Source: Deltaproteobacteria bacterium (lineage in GTDB: Bacteria > Desulfobacterota > Desulfuromonadia > Desulfuromonadales > Geopsychrobacteraceae). Taken from it: a DNA stretch of 48,565 nucleotides. Shown piece by piece: positions 1 to 7,589 of this stretch. Location of the stretch: positions 1 to 48,565 of the forward strand of contig JAGYPB010000018.1 in assembly GCA_018399135.1 (NCBI GenBank). Direction: 5' to 3'. Position 1 is the first letter of the stretch. Each line of letters opens with the position of its first letter. The notes under the pieces were generated by a model. That model did not search any database, was not told the origin of the DNA, and saw only the letters and a program-made list of their open reading frames with translations. The translations under genes and the position numbers were made by a program.

Positions 1-1
1 G

Positions 2-256
2 GGTTGTCTGCCTGAGATTTCCAGGTTTCTCGGCATTATTATTTCGATGTATTTTGATGAACATGACCCACCGCATTTTCATGTGCGTTATAATGAACAT
101 CGAGCATCGGTTAGTATTCGGGAACTGAATATTGTAGCAGGGTCATTGCCGGCAAAAGTTCGAGGACTCGTTCATGAGTGGGCTGAAACCCACAGGGATG
201 AGTTGCTGCATATCTGGGATACCGGCGAATTTTGCAAGATTGATCCTCTGGTTTAG
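2..256 (+). CDS. DUF4160 family protein, 5'-truncated by the window
   Basis: Small protein of the DUF4160 family, usually found next to a DUF2442 gene in toxin-antitoxin-like pairs; its molecular function is not established. The frame is open from base 2, and the residues before the first in-window ATG (base 47) read LPEISRFLGIIIS, which is the usual N-terminal strand of the family. The real start therefore lies just outside the window and the ATG at 47 is internal. The family signature DEHDPPHFHVRY follows. It ends 8 bp before the DUF2442 gene, on the same strand, consistent with a two-gene operon. Family assignment is confident; a toxin or antitoxin role is inference. Confidence 0.8.
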   Translation, partial: GCLPEISRFLGIIISMYFDEHDPPHFHVRYNEHRASVSIRELNIVAGSLPAKVRGLVHEWAETHRDELLHIWDTGEFCKIDPLV

Positions 257-264
257 GAGGTCAT

Positions 265-537
265 ATGACAGAAGCAGTCTATTTGAAGAGCGCGGAGTAT
301 CGGGGTGGATTTAAGTTGTATCTGGAGTTCAGTACGGGCGAAGCTGGTGAGGTTGATCTTGAGGACATCATCTTCCGATATCAACAAGCTGAATCCCTTA
401 GGGATCCCGCTTCCTTTGCGAAATTCTATCTTGATTCATGGCCAACCCTGGCATGGGATTGTGGTTTTGATGTTGCCCCGGAGTCATTGTACCGGCGTTA
501 TCTTGAAACGCTACCCGCTCATGTACAAAACGCCTGA
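265..537 (+). CDS. DUF2442 family protein
   Basis: A 90-residue protein of the DUF2442 family, partner of the DUF4160 gene just upstream. Family features are a beta-rich N-terminal half with a GEAGEVDLEDII segment and the C-terminal WDCGFDVAPESLYRR motif. The start is fixed by a near-perfect ribosome-binding site (AGGAGGT, ending 3-4 bases before the ATG at 265). The pair resembles type II toxin-antitoxin organisation, but which partner would be toxic cannot be told from sequence. Confidence 0.82.
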   Translation: MTEAVYLKSAEYRGGFKLYLEFSTGEAGEVDLEDIIFRYQQAESLRDPASFAKFYLDSWPTLAWDCGFDVAPESLYRRYLETLPAHVQNA

Positions 538-643
538 CTAAGTACAGTCAAGTGGGGGTCCAAGGTTTTTCTGATGGGTGGGTCGAGGACCTTATTCGGG
601 GGACATAATACCGATTAAAGGATGATCTGATTGTTAAACCAAC

Positions 644-725
644 CCCACCACCGGTGGGTCGCGTCCCGCCAGACGCCATCCTTTTGATAGGCGTCAAAAG
701 GATGCAAAAACGCCTCCACTGGCGT
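644..725. repeat. Run of small palindromes in the 538-985 gene-free stretch
   Basis: Three consecutive inverted repeats: CCCACC/GGTGGG (644-658), a perfect 11-bp stem CATCCTTTTGA/TCAAAAGGATG with a 6-nt loop (677-704), and ACGCC/GGCGT (710-725). GACGCC/GGCGTC (672-677, 690-695) offers an alternative fold of the second hairpin. The minus strand also encodes an uninterrupted start-less stretch, AYQKDGVWRDATHRWWGW, which looks like a peptide I recall from many unrelated intergenic repeats; I cannot verify that here. Most likely a dispersed repeat element. No convincing gene was found in 538-985; a 71-codon plus-strand frame at 749-964 has no family match or good ribosome site. Confidence 0.4.
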
Positions 726-985
726 GGGGCGACGTGAAATAGTCGGTTATGGCGCGTTCTTCCGGCGAAAATCTAGGTGACGGCTATAGTCAGCAAATCA
801 ACATTTTCAACCTGGTCGCCCTGCGCGCAAGCGCTGAGGGGCCTATGACGGATGGCCGCAGCGTCGATTTTTCTGATGGTGATACCGTTCTCTTTTGCAG
901 AAAACCTCCGGGCCTTGACCACCGAAAGGGAAGAACAAGGGGATGTTGTTTAATTGTTGAATAGTTCGTCTTCTCCCGCTACTTT

Positions 986-1366
986 TCATTCATTCAACTT
1001 TGGAATGAAGTAAACATCGGCTCGACCCTGCAAATCGGAATCTGATGTAACTAAAGTAGAGTCACAATGACGAGCTACCGTTAAAATCATCGCGTCGGCC
1101 ATCGCCAGTCCTTCTGCCAGGGAGATGTCAGCAGCCGCCAAGGCAAGATTTTCGTCAAAGGAAACCACCTGAGACTTCTTCATGAAGCCAACAGCTTGCA
1201 GAGCTTTTTCTTCACCAACAGTGCGCTTTAGAAATTTATAAACTTCGTAAAGTACGATAGTGGGTACAATAAGGCGCTCATGCTCAGACAAATATGGATA
1301 AAATTTATCGGCTAGAAGCCCGTCAGAAAACCATTCCAGCCAACCACAGGAATCTACGACCCACAT
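986..1366 (-). CDS. PIN-domain ribonuclease toxin, VapC-like
   Basis: 126-residue PIN-domain protein, the expected length for VapC toxins, which cleave RNA (often tRNA or rRNA) in a metal-dependent way. Candidate acidic active-site residues are in the usual order: D5 (WVVDSCGW), E41 (LYEVYKF), D91 (AMADAMIL) and D109/D111 (TSDSD). The ATG overlaps the stop codon of the antitoxin gene by one base (TAATG), so the two are translationally coupled. The preceding gene is an AbrB-type antitoxin, as in VapBC operons. A different RNA target or a non-toxin PIN role cannot be excluded. Confidence 0.88.
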   Translation of the reverse strand: MWVVDSCGWLEWFSDGLLADKFYPYLSEHERLIVPTIVLYEVYKFLKRTVGEEKALQAVGFMKKSQVVSFDENLALAAADISLAEGLAMADAMILTVARHCDSTLVTSDSDLQGRADVYFIPKLNE

Positions 1367-1572
1367 TAAAAACGATCCGACTTATCACGAATGTTGCTGA
1401 TATCCACACCTGAAGCAATGCCACGTAAATCTTCCAAGGAGGATTCCGGTACCAGAATCAACAATCTATCCTTTTCTATAAAGGTCAATTTTTGTTTTGG
1501 CTTCAAGGCATAATGTTCCCTGATGGCCTTGGGGATAACCACCTGATATTTTTCGGAAATGGTTGCCTGCAT
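1366..1572 (-). CDS. AbrB/SpoVT-type antitoxin, VapB-like
   Basis: 68-residue protein with the swapped-hairpin AbrB/MazE DNA-binding fold over residues 1-46 (QATISEKYQVVIPKAIRE is the classic start of this fold). The variable C-terminal tail probably wraps the PIN toxin. An ATG at 1578 is possible, but AGGAG ends only one base before it. The ATG at 1572 sits about 7 bases after AGGAG and is preferred. It is first gene of the antitoxin-toxin operon and is expected to repress its own promoter with the toxin. A TTGACA -35-like hexamer lies on the minus strand at 1628-1633, without a clear -10. Confidence 0.87.
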   Translation of the reverse strand: MQATISEKYQVVIPKAIREHYALKPKQKLTFIEKDRLLILVPESSLEDLRGIASGVDISNIRDKSDRF

Positions 1573-1658
1573 CAACATTCTCCTTTTATGGTATCGATAG
1601 GAAAAGCGTACAACGTCTTCATCGGCTTGTCAATGTGGACCAGGGGTGAAGTGGTCAA

Positions 1659-1684
1659 GGGGACATTCTATATTGTCCCCCATT
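1659..1684. repeat. Palindromic repeat, copy 1 (GGGGACA/TGTCCCC)
   Basis: Inverted repeat with 7-bp arms GGGGACA and TGTCCCC around the 8-nt centre TTCTATAT (1659-1680). With the next four bases (CATT) it is identical over 26 bp to the copy at 3001-3026, in the same orientation. Repeats beginning GGGGACA are known as REP-type elements mobilised by REP-associated tyrosine transposases; no such transposase is in this window. A partial look-alike, GGGGGACATAATA, occurs near 598-610. Confidence 0.75.
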
Positions 1685-1758
1685 CAACCTCCTTATCACA
1701 ATCCATGCAATATCGCTTTTTTACTTGCAATCTGCATAATAAAAGCTAAACTTTCATC

Positions 1759-2934
1759 ATGATTAAACGAACCCTTGAACCTGTCCTCAAAAAACTCGCA
1801 CTCCAGTATCCAGTGGTGACGATCACCGGCCCTCGCCAGAGCGGCAAGACGACCTTGTCGCGCAAGGTTTTTCCGAACCTTCACTACGTGAACCTCGAAG
1901 CCCCGGATGTTCGTCTATTTGCGGTAGATGATCCGCGAGGATTTTTAGCAGCCCATGCTGATGGTGTCATTCTTGATGAAATTCAACGGGCGCCGGAACT
2001 CCTTTCATACATCCAGACCATCGTCGATGAAGAACGTCGCCCTGGACAATTCATCCTGACTGGCAGTCAGCAGTTTGAGGTGATGAATACAGTGAGTCAA
2101 TCTCTGGCTGGGAGAACGGCTCTTTTAAAACTCCTTCCGCTGTCTATTGAGGAAATAAAGGGTCAGCACTTGCCGGATTCAGTAGATCGAATGCTGCTAT
2201 CAGGTTTCTATCCCCGTATTTATGATCAGGGACTGAACCCGACGCAAGCCATGGGAAACTATTTTGAAACCTACGTAGAGCGCGATTTACGCCAACTTGG
2301 GGCGATTAAAGATCTGATGCAATTCGAGCGCTTTGTGCGGATTTGTGCCGGTAGAACCGGTCAATTGCTGAATATGCAAAGTCTTGGCAATGATGTCGGC
2401 GCGTCGCATACAACGGTGCGCTCCTGGTTGACGTTGCTGGAGGCAAGCTACATCGTTTTTCTGTTGCCACCTTGGCACGCTAACATCTCGAAGCGGCTGG
2501 TAAAATCGCCAAAACTCTATTTTTACGATGTCGGTTTGGCCAGTTACCTGCTTGGGCTGGAGGATGAGAATCAGATGAGTCGCGACCCCCTGCGCGGTCA
2601 TTTGTTTGAAAACCTGGTGATTATCGAGGCGCTCAAGCATCGCTACAATCAGGGAAAACGCAGCAACCTTTTCTTTTACCGTGACAGCAATGGAAATGAA
2701 GTCGATCTGATTGCCGAGAACGGCAGAAAACTCTCTGCTATCGAGATAAAGGCCGGAGCAACAGTAAATCCCGATTATTTCAAAGGACTGAAATCATTTA
2801 TGATTGCCGTCGGAGATCGCTGGCAGGTCACGAGCAGCGTGATCTATGGCGGTAAAGACATCCAGCGTCGCACAGACTCTTTGGTGTATCCGATAACGAA
2901 ATGTCCTGAACTATTCAGAGAAGCAGGGCTATAG
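1759..2934 (+). CDS. AAA ATPase with C-terminal DUF4143 domain
   Basis: 391-residue ATP-binding protein of the AAA_14/DUF4143 group, a widespread accessory family of unsettled function that is often found near toxin-antitoxin or defence genes. Walker A GPRQSGKTT is at residues 24-32, Walker B VILDE at about 70-74, and a sensor-like LTGSQQF at about 100-106. The C-terminal DUF4143 part contains NEVDLI followed by AIEIK, the core of a PD-(D/E)xK nuclease-like fold. The length is normal and the frame intact. No strong ribosome site precedes the ATG. The gene stands alone between two identical 26-bp palindromic repeats and next to VapBC, suggesting an acquired cassette. Confidence 0.85.
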   Translation: MIKRTLEPVLKKLALQYPVVTITGPRQSGKTTLSRKVFPNLHYVNLEAPDVRLFAVDDPRGFLAAHADGVILDEIQRAPELLSYIQTIVDEERRPGQFILTGSQQFEVMNTVSQSLAGRTALLKLLPLSIEEIKGQHLPDSVDRMLLSGFYPRIYDQGLNPTQAMGNYFETYVERDLRQLGAIKDLMQFERFVRICAGRTGQLLNMQSLGNDVGASHTTVRSWLTLLEASYIVFLLPPWHANISKRLVKSPKLYFYDVGLASYLLGLEDENQMSRDPLRGHLFENLVIIEALKHRYNQGKRSNLFFYRDSNGNEVDLIAENGRKLSAIEIKAGATVNPDYFKGLKSFMIAVGDRWQVTSSVIYGGKDIQRRTDSLVYPITKCPELFREAGL

Positions 2935-3067
2935 CATGGCATAAAGGGTAGAGGAGAGAGCAGGAGAGGCAAGAAGGCAAGGAGGAGGCAGGACGAGGCA
3001 GGGGACATTCTATATTGTCCCCCATTTCCGTCCCATTTCCCATCCATCCATTTCCCATCTCCCCACC
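2935..3067. other. Polypurine then polypyrimidine low-complexity spacer
   Basis: About 50 bases on the plus strand are almost all A/G (GAGGAGAGAGCAGGAGAGG and similar, 2945-3000). The repeat at 3001-3026 follows, then about 40 bases almost all C/T (TCCCATTTCCCATCCATCC). The two halves can partly pair across the palindrome, giving an extended cruciform or triplex-prone structure. It lies between the convergent 3' ends of the DUF4143 and DUF815 genes and could act in termination; that is inference. Confidence 0.5.
3001..3026. repeat. Palindromic repeat, copy 2 (GGGGACA/TGTCCCC)
   Basis: Second copy of the element at 1659-1684, identical over 26 bp and in the same orientation. The two copies bracket the DUF4143 ATPase gene, about 75 bp upstream of its start and 66 bp downstream of its stop. 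Confidence 0.75.
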
Positions 3068-3952
3068 CTAATCCTTCAACAGATATTTTCCCACCCAGTT
3101 CTTGGAAAACTGAAAGGCGGTGCGGCCACAGCGTTTGGTTTTGTCGTGGCTCCATTTGATCGCAGTGCGTTCCGCATCTTCGGTCCAGGGAATCGGCTTG
3201 CCGAGCTTTTCGCTCCATTGTTTGAAGCACAGCTGAACGGCTTCAAGGTAACGATCCTGGGAAAAAACATGGAAAGCGACCCAGAGGCCAAATCGGTCGG
3301 ACAGGGAGCTTTTTTCCTCCTGAATTTCACTCTGCTGCAACTCCCCTTTGACATATTTGCCGCCAAGATGATCGCCATCGTATTCGGGCAGCAGATAGCG
3401 ACGGTTGGAGGTAACGTAGATGAGGACATTTTCCGGCGCTGAATAGACCGAACCGTCGAGAGCGCTTTTGAGCATTTTGTAGGAGAGTTCGCCGGTTTCA
3501 AAGGTCAGATCATCGCAGAGCATGATGTAGCGATAGGGCTGATCTTCGATAGCAGCAAAGATCTCGGCGATGTAGATCAGGTCTTCCTTTTCCACCTGGA
3601 TGACGCGCAACCCTTCTGCACCAAACTCGTTGAGCAAGGCTTTGACAATTGACGATTTGCCGGTACCACGCGAACCCCAGAGCAGCGCGTTGTTGGCAGG
3701 GTAGCCTTTGAGAAACTGACGCGTGTTATTGACCATGATGGTTTTCTGCTCGTCGACACCCAACAATTGGTCGAGGCGGGTGTTGTCAGTGACCTTCACC
3801 GGCTCAAGGTAGCCGGAAAAAGAGTGACGGCGCCAGTTGGCGGCATAGCAAGTCTTCCAGTCCACCGCTTTGGACGCTCTGGGCAACAACATTTCAACAG
3901 AACTTAAAACACGCTCTATCTGGGCAACAACTTCCGGTTTAAGATTCATCAT
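3068..3952 (-). CDS. DUF815 family AAA ATPase
   Basis: ATPase of the DUF815 family, found widely in proteobacteria and clostridia with unknown substrate. Walker A GSRGTGKSS is near residue 95 and Walker B IMLCDD near residue 145. The family stretch DGSVYSAPENVLIYVTSNRR (sensor 1 region) and the arginine-containing SLSDRFGLW follow. A GTG at 3961 is possible, but the ATG at 3952 has AGCGAG at suitable spacing and is preferred, giving 294 residues. It is transcribed alone, divergent from the efflux gene, with about 210 bp between the starts. Family assignment is firm; function is not known. Confidence 0.88.
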   Translation of the reverse strand: MMNLKPEVVAQIERVLSSVEMLLPRASKAVDWKTCYAANWRRHSFSGYLEPVKVTDNTRLDQLLGVDEQKTIMVNNTRQFLKGYPANNALLWGSRGTGKSSIVKALLNEFGAEGLRVIQVEKEDLIYIAEIFAAIEDQPYRYIMLCDDLTFETGELSYKMLKSALDGSVYSAPENVLIYVTSNRRYLLPEYDGDHLGGKYVKGELQQSEIQEEKSSLSDRFGLWVAFHVFSQDRYLEAVQLCFKQWSEKLGKPIPWTEDAERTAIKWSHDKTKRCGRTAFQFSKNWVGKYLLKD

Positions 3953-4162
3953 CGATTGCACTCGCTTGATATGGAATAGTCATTTTGACCCAATAAATGT
4001 TCAACGGGCCGGCATTAACATCAAAAGAGTCGCCTGTATACGCCAATTCACTCATTTCTGTCAAATTCTAACCGTCCTGCTGAACAGTTAGTCCGGTTAA
4101 TTTTTCTGCCGGACGTGAGTTTTTCAAATGTGCTATATTGTGCCCTTTCAGGGAGTTATTTG

Positions 4163-5551
4163 ATGAGACAGGTAACCATTATTATCGTCAGTTTAATGTT
4201 GATGGCTTGTCAATCGCTGGTACCACCAAAAGCGGAACTGACTGTCCCTAACACCTATTCCAGCATCGTGGCAGCAGATGGCGTGACGGTAACTGAACGC
4301 TGGTGGCTTGATTTTGGCGATCCGCAGCTGAACGAACTGCAAGCCCGGCTGTTTACCGACAATCTCACTCTGCGTCAGGCTTTTTTACGTCTCGACCAGC
4401 TCGAAGCGCGGCAACGCACGGCGCAGGCCGGGCTTTTTCCATCGTTGAACCTGAACGCCAGTGTTCGTCGTGAACAAACAGTTAATCAGACGGGTTCAGA
4501 GAACCAGACCAGTGCCGGGCGATTGACGGTCGCTGCAGCCTATGAACTTGACCTGTGGCAGCGATTGCGCCACCGGGCGGCGGCAGCTGAGCTGCGCTTT
4601 CTTGCCGGCGAGGATGAGATTCGCACGCTGTTACTGAGTCTGAGTTCACGCCTGGCCGAACTCTACTTTATCGGTGTGGAACAACGCGCGCAACTCGACC
4701 TGCTCGAACGACGACTCCACCACAATCAGGAACTGGTACGAATTATCGCCGAGCGCTACCAATCTGGTTTAGCTGCAGCAACCGAACTCTATCAGGCGCA
4801 GCAGAACCTGGCACAGATGGAAGTCCAGATCCCCCTCTTTGAAACGACCCTGAACCAGACCAGCAACGCCATTGCCCTGCTCCTCGGCCAACCTCCGGGC
4901 AGCGTGCTGATTGAACGCCGCCAGCTCCCGACGTTGACAGATGTCATCGATATCGGCCTGCCCGCCACTCTGCTCAATCGCCGTCCCGATGTCTCCGCCG
5001 CCCTGCTGGAGCTTGAAGCGGCCGATCGCGAGCTAGCTGCCGCCGTGGCAGATCGCTTGCCGCGCCTTGATTTGACCGCCAATATCGGCCGCTCAATTAC
5101 CCGCCTGTCCAGCGGAGATGTCACCGGCACGTTCTGGAGCCTGGCACTCGGGCTGACCCAACCCCTGATCGACGGCGGTCGCTTGAAAGCCGCCAGTGAC
5201 CTGCAACAGGCCATCCGCGATGAAAAACAACTCGCCAGTCAGCTGAAAATTCTTACCGCGATAGAAGAGGTAGAATCGGCGCTGATTGCCGAACAGGGTA
5301 GTTCAAGGCGTGACAATTTCCTTGAACAACAGCAATTATTGAACAATAACCTCTTGAAAATCAGGACTGAAAGCTATCTTCTTGGGTTGACTGACAGTTT
5401 GGAATTACTGCGCAGCGAAATGGCACAACTCGAAGTTCGTAGCCAGCAATTGAGCAATAAGCGCCAGTGGATCAGTCATCGCATCAGCCTGATCCGCGCC
5501 CTTGGTGGCGAGTGGATGGATGAGGAAATCGATCAGCGTATAACGCTATAA
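4163..5551 (+). CDS. TolC/OprM-like outer-membrane efflux lipoprotein
   Basis: Outer-membrane channel of tripartite efflux systems (RND or ABC type), NodT/OprM branch. The start at 4163 has AGGGAG 7 bases upstream and gives a lipoprotein signal MRQVTIIIVSLMLMAC, so Cys16 would be lipidated. A longer frame from 4115 would bury this signal. Two repeated OEP domains follow, with the family motifs WWLDFGDPQLNEL near the N-terminus, YELDLWQRLR, and LLNRRPDVSAALLELEAADREL in the middle. Length (462 residues) is normal. No inner-membrane pump or adaptor gene is adjacent, so the partner must be elsewhere. The next gene, a small membrane protein, begins 9 bp later. Confidence 0.9.
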   Translation: MRQVTIIIVSLMLMACQSLVPPKAELTVPNTYSSIVAADGVTVTERWWLDFGDPQLNELQARLFTDNLTLRQAFLRLDQLEARQRTAQAGLFPSLNLNASVRREQTVNQTGSENQTSAGRLTVAAAYELDLWQRLRHRAAAAELRFLAGEDEIRTLLLSLSSRLAELYFIGVEQRAQLDLLERRLHHNQELVRIIAERYQSGLAAATELYQAQQNLAQMEVQIPLFETTLNQTSNAIALLLGQPPGSVLIERRQLPTLTDVIDIGLPATLLNRRPDVSAALLELEAADRELAAAVADRLPRLDLTANIGRSITRLSSGDVTGTFWSLALGLTQPLIDGGRLKAASDLQQAIRDEKQLASQLKILTAIEEVESALIAEQGSSRRDNFLEQQQLLNNNLLKIRTESYLLGLTDSLELLRSEMAQLEVRSQQLSNKRQWISHRISLIRALGGEWMDEEIDQRITL

Positions 5552-5560
5552 AGGCAGACT

Positions 5561-5974
5561 ATGACCCAAAGCGAACCAATCATCATCTCGCCGGAGCAGC
5601 CCGGTTCTTCAGACAACGAGTCCCTGCGGCCATTAAAAACCATGACCACGGTCATTTACGCCCTGCAGACCGCGTCATTTTTCGTTGGGGTGACCTTGTT
5701 TGTAGCCATTGTTTTCAACTACATCAAGCGTGATGATGTTCGGGGAACCTGGCTGGAGTCGCACTTTCGCTGGCAGATCCGCACTTTCTGGTACGGCATG
5801 CTATGGACGGGGATAGGGATTATCACCTATCTGCTGTTAATCGGCTACGTGATTCTGTTTGCCAACTATATCTGGATGATCTATCGCGTCGCCAAGGGCT
5901 GGCTCAACCTGGCTGAGGGCAAGCCGATGGATTTTCGCCCCTACCGCGAACGCGGACGGTCATACAATGCTTGA
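5561..5974 (+). CDS. Small conserved membrane protein, DUF4870-like
   Basis: 137-residue protein with a polar 25-residue N-terminus and two or three membrane segments (about residues 31-50, 73-92 and 95-108). The segment DDVRGTWLESHFRWQIRTFW between them is a hallmark of a family of small bacterial membrane proteins related to DUF4870. No enzymatic motif is present and the function is unknown. It lies 9 bp after the efflux lipoprotein gene and is probably co-transcribed. Its last 15 bp overlap the 3' end of the convergent transglycosylase gene. Confidence 0.75.
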   Translation: MTQSEPIIISPEQPGSSDNESLRPLKTMTTVIYALQTASFFVGVTLFVAIVFNYIKRDDVRGTWLESHFRWQIRTFWYGMLWTGIGIITYLLLIGYVILFANYIWMIYRVAKGWLNLAEGKPMDFRPYRERGRSYNA

Positions 5975-6712
5975 GCCCTGCAGCAACTGCTTGACCTTTG
6001 CCAGATAATTGCGCGTTTCCTCCGGCATCTTTTCCAGGCCGTGACGATCAACGTTCCCCTGCCCCCAGTTGTAAGCAGCCAGGGCGTGGTCAAGATCGCC
6101 ATCATACTTTTCGAGCAAATGGCTTAAATAGCGGCTCCCGCCGTCGATATTTTCGGCTGGATCAAAACTGTCTTTTACCCCAAGATCAGCTGCAGTGGCA
6201 GGCATCAACTGCATCAGCCCTTGTGCTCCGACCGGTGATACCGCTGTTGAATTGTAAGCACTTTCGACCGCGACAACGGCATGGATCAATTGCGGTGCCA
6301 GCTGAACCTTCCGGGCGACACGGTCGATGATCCCTTCAATCTGGTCACGGCCAACCGGCTCTGACTGCTGGTGCAACGGCGGCACATTCTGGCGATATTT
6401 GTCAATAAATTGACCTTTACGGTTATCGAGTAGACTGAAGGGAGGGGTCGCAGCAAAATCGAACAGCGACTGATTTTTTTCTTCATCATCATCGATACTG
6501 GAAAACAACCCCTGCATCATCTGAAACTGGGTCACTTGGAGCTGAATCAATGCCTGTTCTGCGGTTGGTGGCGCGCCCGATTCACCCTGCGTTGCCCGTT
6601 CCAGCAGCGCTGAAAATTCATTACCATAGGGATTATTTTTCATTGCGGATGCCGACGTCGACAATGACATGGGGGGAAACAAGGCGGCAGAATTCAGGGA
6701 TTCAATACTCAT
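5960..6712 (-). CDS. Lytic transglycosylase (SLT domain)
   Basis: Peptidoglycan-cleaving transglycosylase of the Slt70-type goose-lysozyme fold. The catalytic glutamate is E150 in AVVAVESAYNSTAVSP, followed by GAQGLMQLMPATA and AAYNWGQGNVDRHG, all typical. The start at 6712 has AGAGG 7 bases upstream; a longer frame to 6745 is not needed. Unusually, the first 120 residues show no signal peptide or membrane anchor. They look disordered and are followed by a helical stretch (QALIQLQVTQFQMMQGLF). This resembles transglycosylases exported by specialised secretion or flagellar systems, though no such genes are nearby. Convergent 3' overlap with the preceding membrane-protein gene. Confidence 0.88.
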   Translation of the reverse strand: MSIESLNSAALFPPMSLSTSASAMKNNPYGNEFSALLERATQGESGAPPTAEQALIQLQVTQFQMMQGLFSSIDDDEEKNQSLFDFAATPPFSLLDNRKGQFIDKYRQNVPPLHQQSEPVGRDQIEGIIDRVARKVQLAPQLIHAVVAVESAYNSTAVSPVGAQGLMQLMPATAADLGVKDSFDPAENIDGGSRYLSHLLEKYDGDLDHALAAYNWGQGNVDRHGLEKMPEETRNYLAKVKQLLQGSSIV

Positions 6713-6838
6713 GGCAACCTCTTGGTCGGAAAAAACGGGTGTCAACTATCTGTCTCATCGACTAGTTCACCCCTGTTCATAAGCAAATTCCGAACCAAGA
6801 TTTTTCATGCATCCGCCATAAGCCAACGGACGTAAGTG

Positions 6839-7588
6839 ATGGACAAGACCAGAGAGAAACTTCACAACCGCATCAGACGCAGCTGCGGCAAGGCGATTGG
6901 TGATTTCAACCTGATTGACGATGGCGACCGGATTGCCGTGGCAATATCCGGAGGCAAAGACTCATGGACGTTGCTGCACATCCTTGAAGATCTGCGCCGG
7001 CGGGCACCAGTGAGGTTTGAGCTGATTGCGGTGAATTTTGACCCGGGCTTTCCAGATTACCGTAACGATCTGCTCGCCGACTATCTGCAGCACCACCATT
7101 TCACCTATCATTCAGAAAAAACCACAAGTTATGCGATCATTGACGAGAAGCTTCGTCCCGGTTCATCCTACTGCGCCTTCTGCGCACGGTTGCGACGCGG
7201 CTTTCTCTACAGAGCGGCACAGCGCCTTGACTGCAACAAGGTGGCGTTGGGCCATCATCTCGATGATTTTATCGAAACCCTGCTGCTCAATCAGTTTTAT
7301 GCAGGAAAACTGGCGGGAATGAGTCCGAAGATGCCGGCTGATAATGGTGTACAGACAGTCATTCGCCCACTGGTTTACGTGGAAGAAGCGCTGATCAGTG
7401 ACTACAGCGCTCTGTGTGATTTTCCGATAATTTCCTGCGCCTGCCCGATGGCAGGGGAACAGGAGCTACTACAGCAACGGCAACGGATGAAACGCCTGAT
7501 CCGCGAGTTGAGTAGTGAGATCCCGCAGATTCGCCACAGTTTGCTGAGCGCCATGGGGAATGTCGACCGCCGGCACCTGCTGGGCTAA
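6839..7588 (+). CDS. TtcA-like tRNA 2-thiolation PP-loop ATPase
   Basis: PP-loop protein of the TtcA branch, which makes 2-thiocytidine at position 32 of tRNAs using an iron-sulfur cluster. The PP-loop SGGKDS is at residues 37-42. Cysteines C112 and C115 (YCAFC) plus one in SCACP (C200 or C202) match the CXXC-plus-C arrangement that binds the cluster in TtcA. LGHHLDDFIETLLLN is the second conserved block. At 249 residues it is slightly short but complete. A GTG directly before the ATG is an alternative start. Its stop is one base from the stop of the convergent regulator gene, with no terminator between them. Related TtuA/Ncs6 enzymes have different zinc-binding cysteines, which are not seen here. 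Confidence 0.85.
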   Translation: MDKTREKLHNRIRRSCGKAIGDFNLIDDGDRIAVAISGGKDSWTLLHILEDLRRRAPVRFELIAVNFDPGFPDYRNDLLADYLQHHHFTYHSEKTTSYAIIDEKLRPGSSYCAFCARLRRGFLYRAAQRLDCNKVALGHHLDDFIETLLLNQFYAGKLAGMSPKMPADNGVQTVIRPLVYVEEALISDYSALCDFPIISCACPMAGEQELLQQRQRMKRLIRELSSEIPQIRHSLLSAMGNVDRRHLLG

Positions 7589-7589
7589 G

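Noticed and set aside
749..964. 71-codon plus-strand frame in the 538-985 spacer
   Set aside because: No family, no ribosome site, odd composition, and it lies next to a hairpin-rich repeat; not supported as a gene.
2287..2640. 117-codon minus-strand frame inside the DUF4143 ATPase gene
   Set aside because: Antisense shadow of a well-conserved gene; no ribosome site or recognisable domain.
4115..4162. N-terminal extension of the efflux lipoprotein from an upstream ATG
   Set aside because: It would bury the lipoprotein signal peptide; the ATG at 4163 has the ribosome site.
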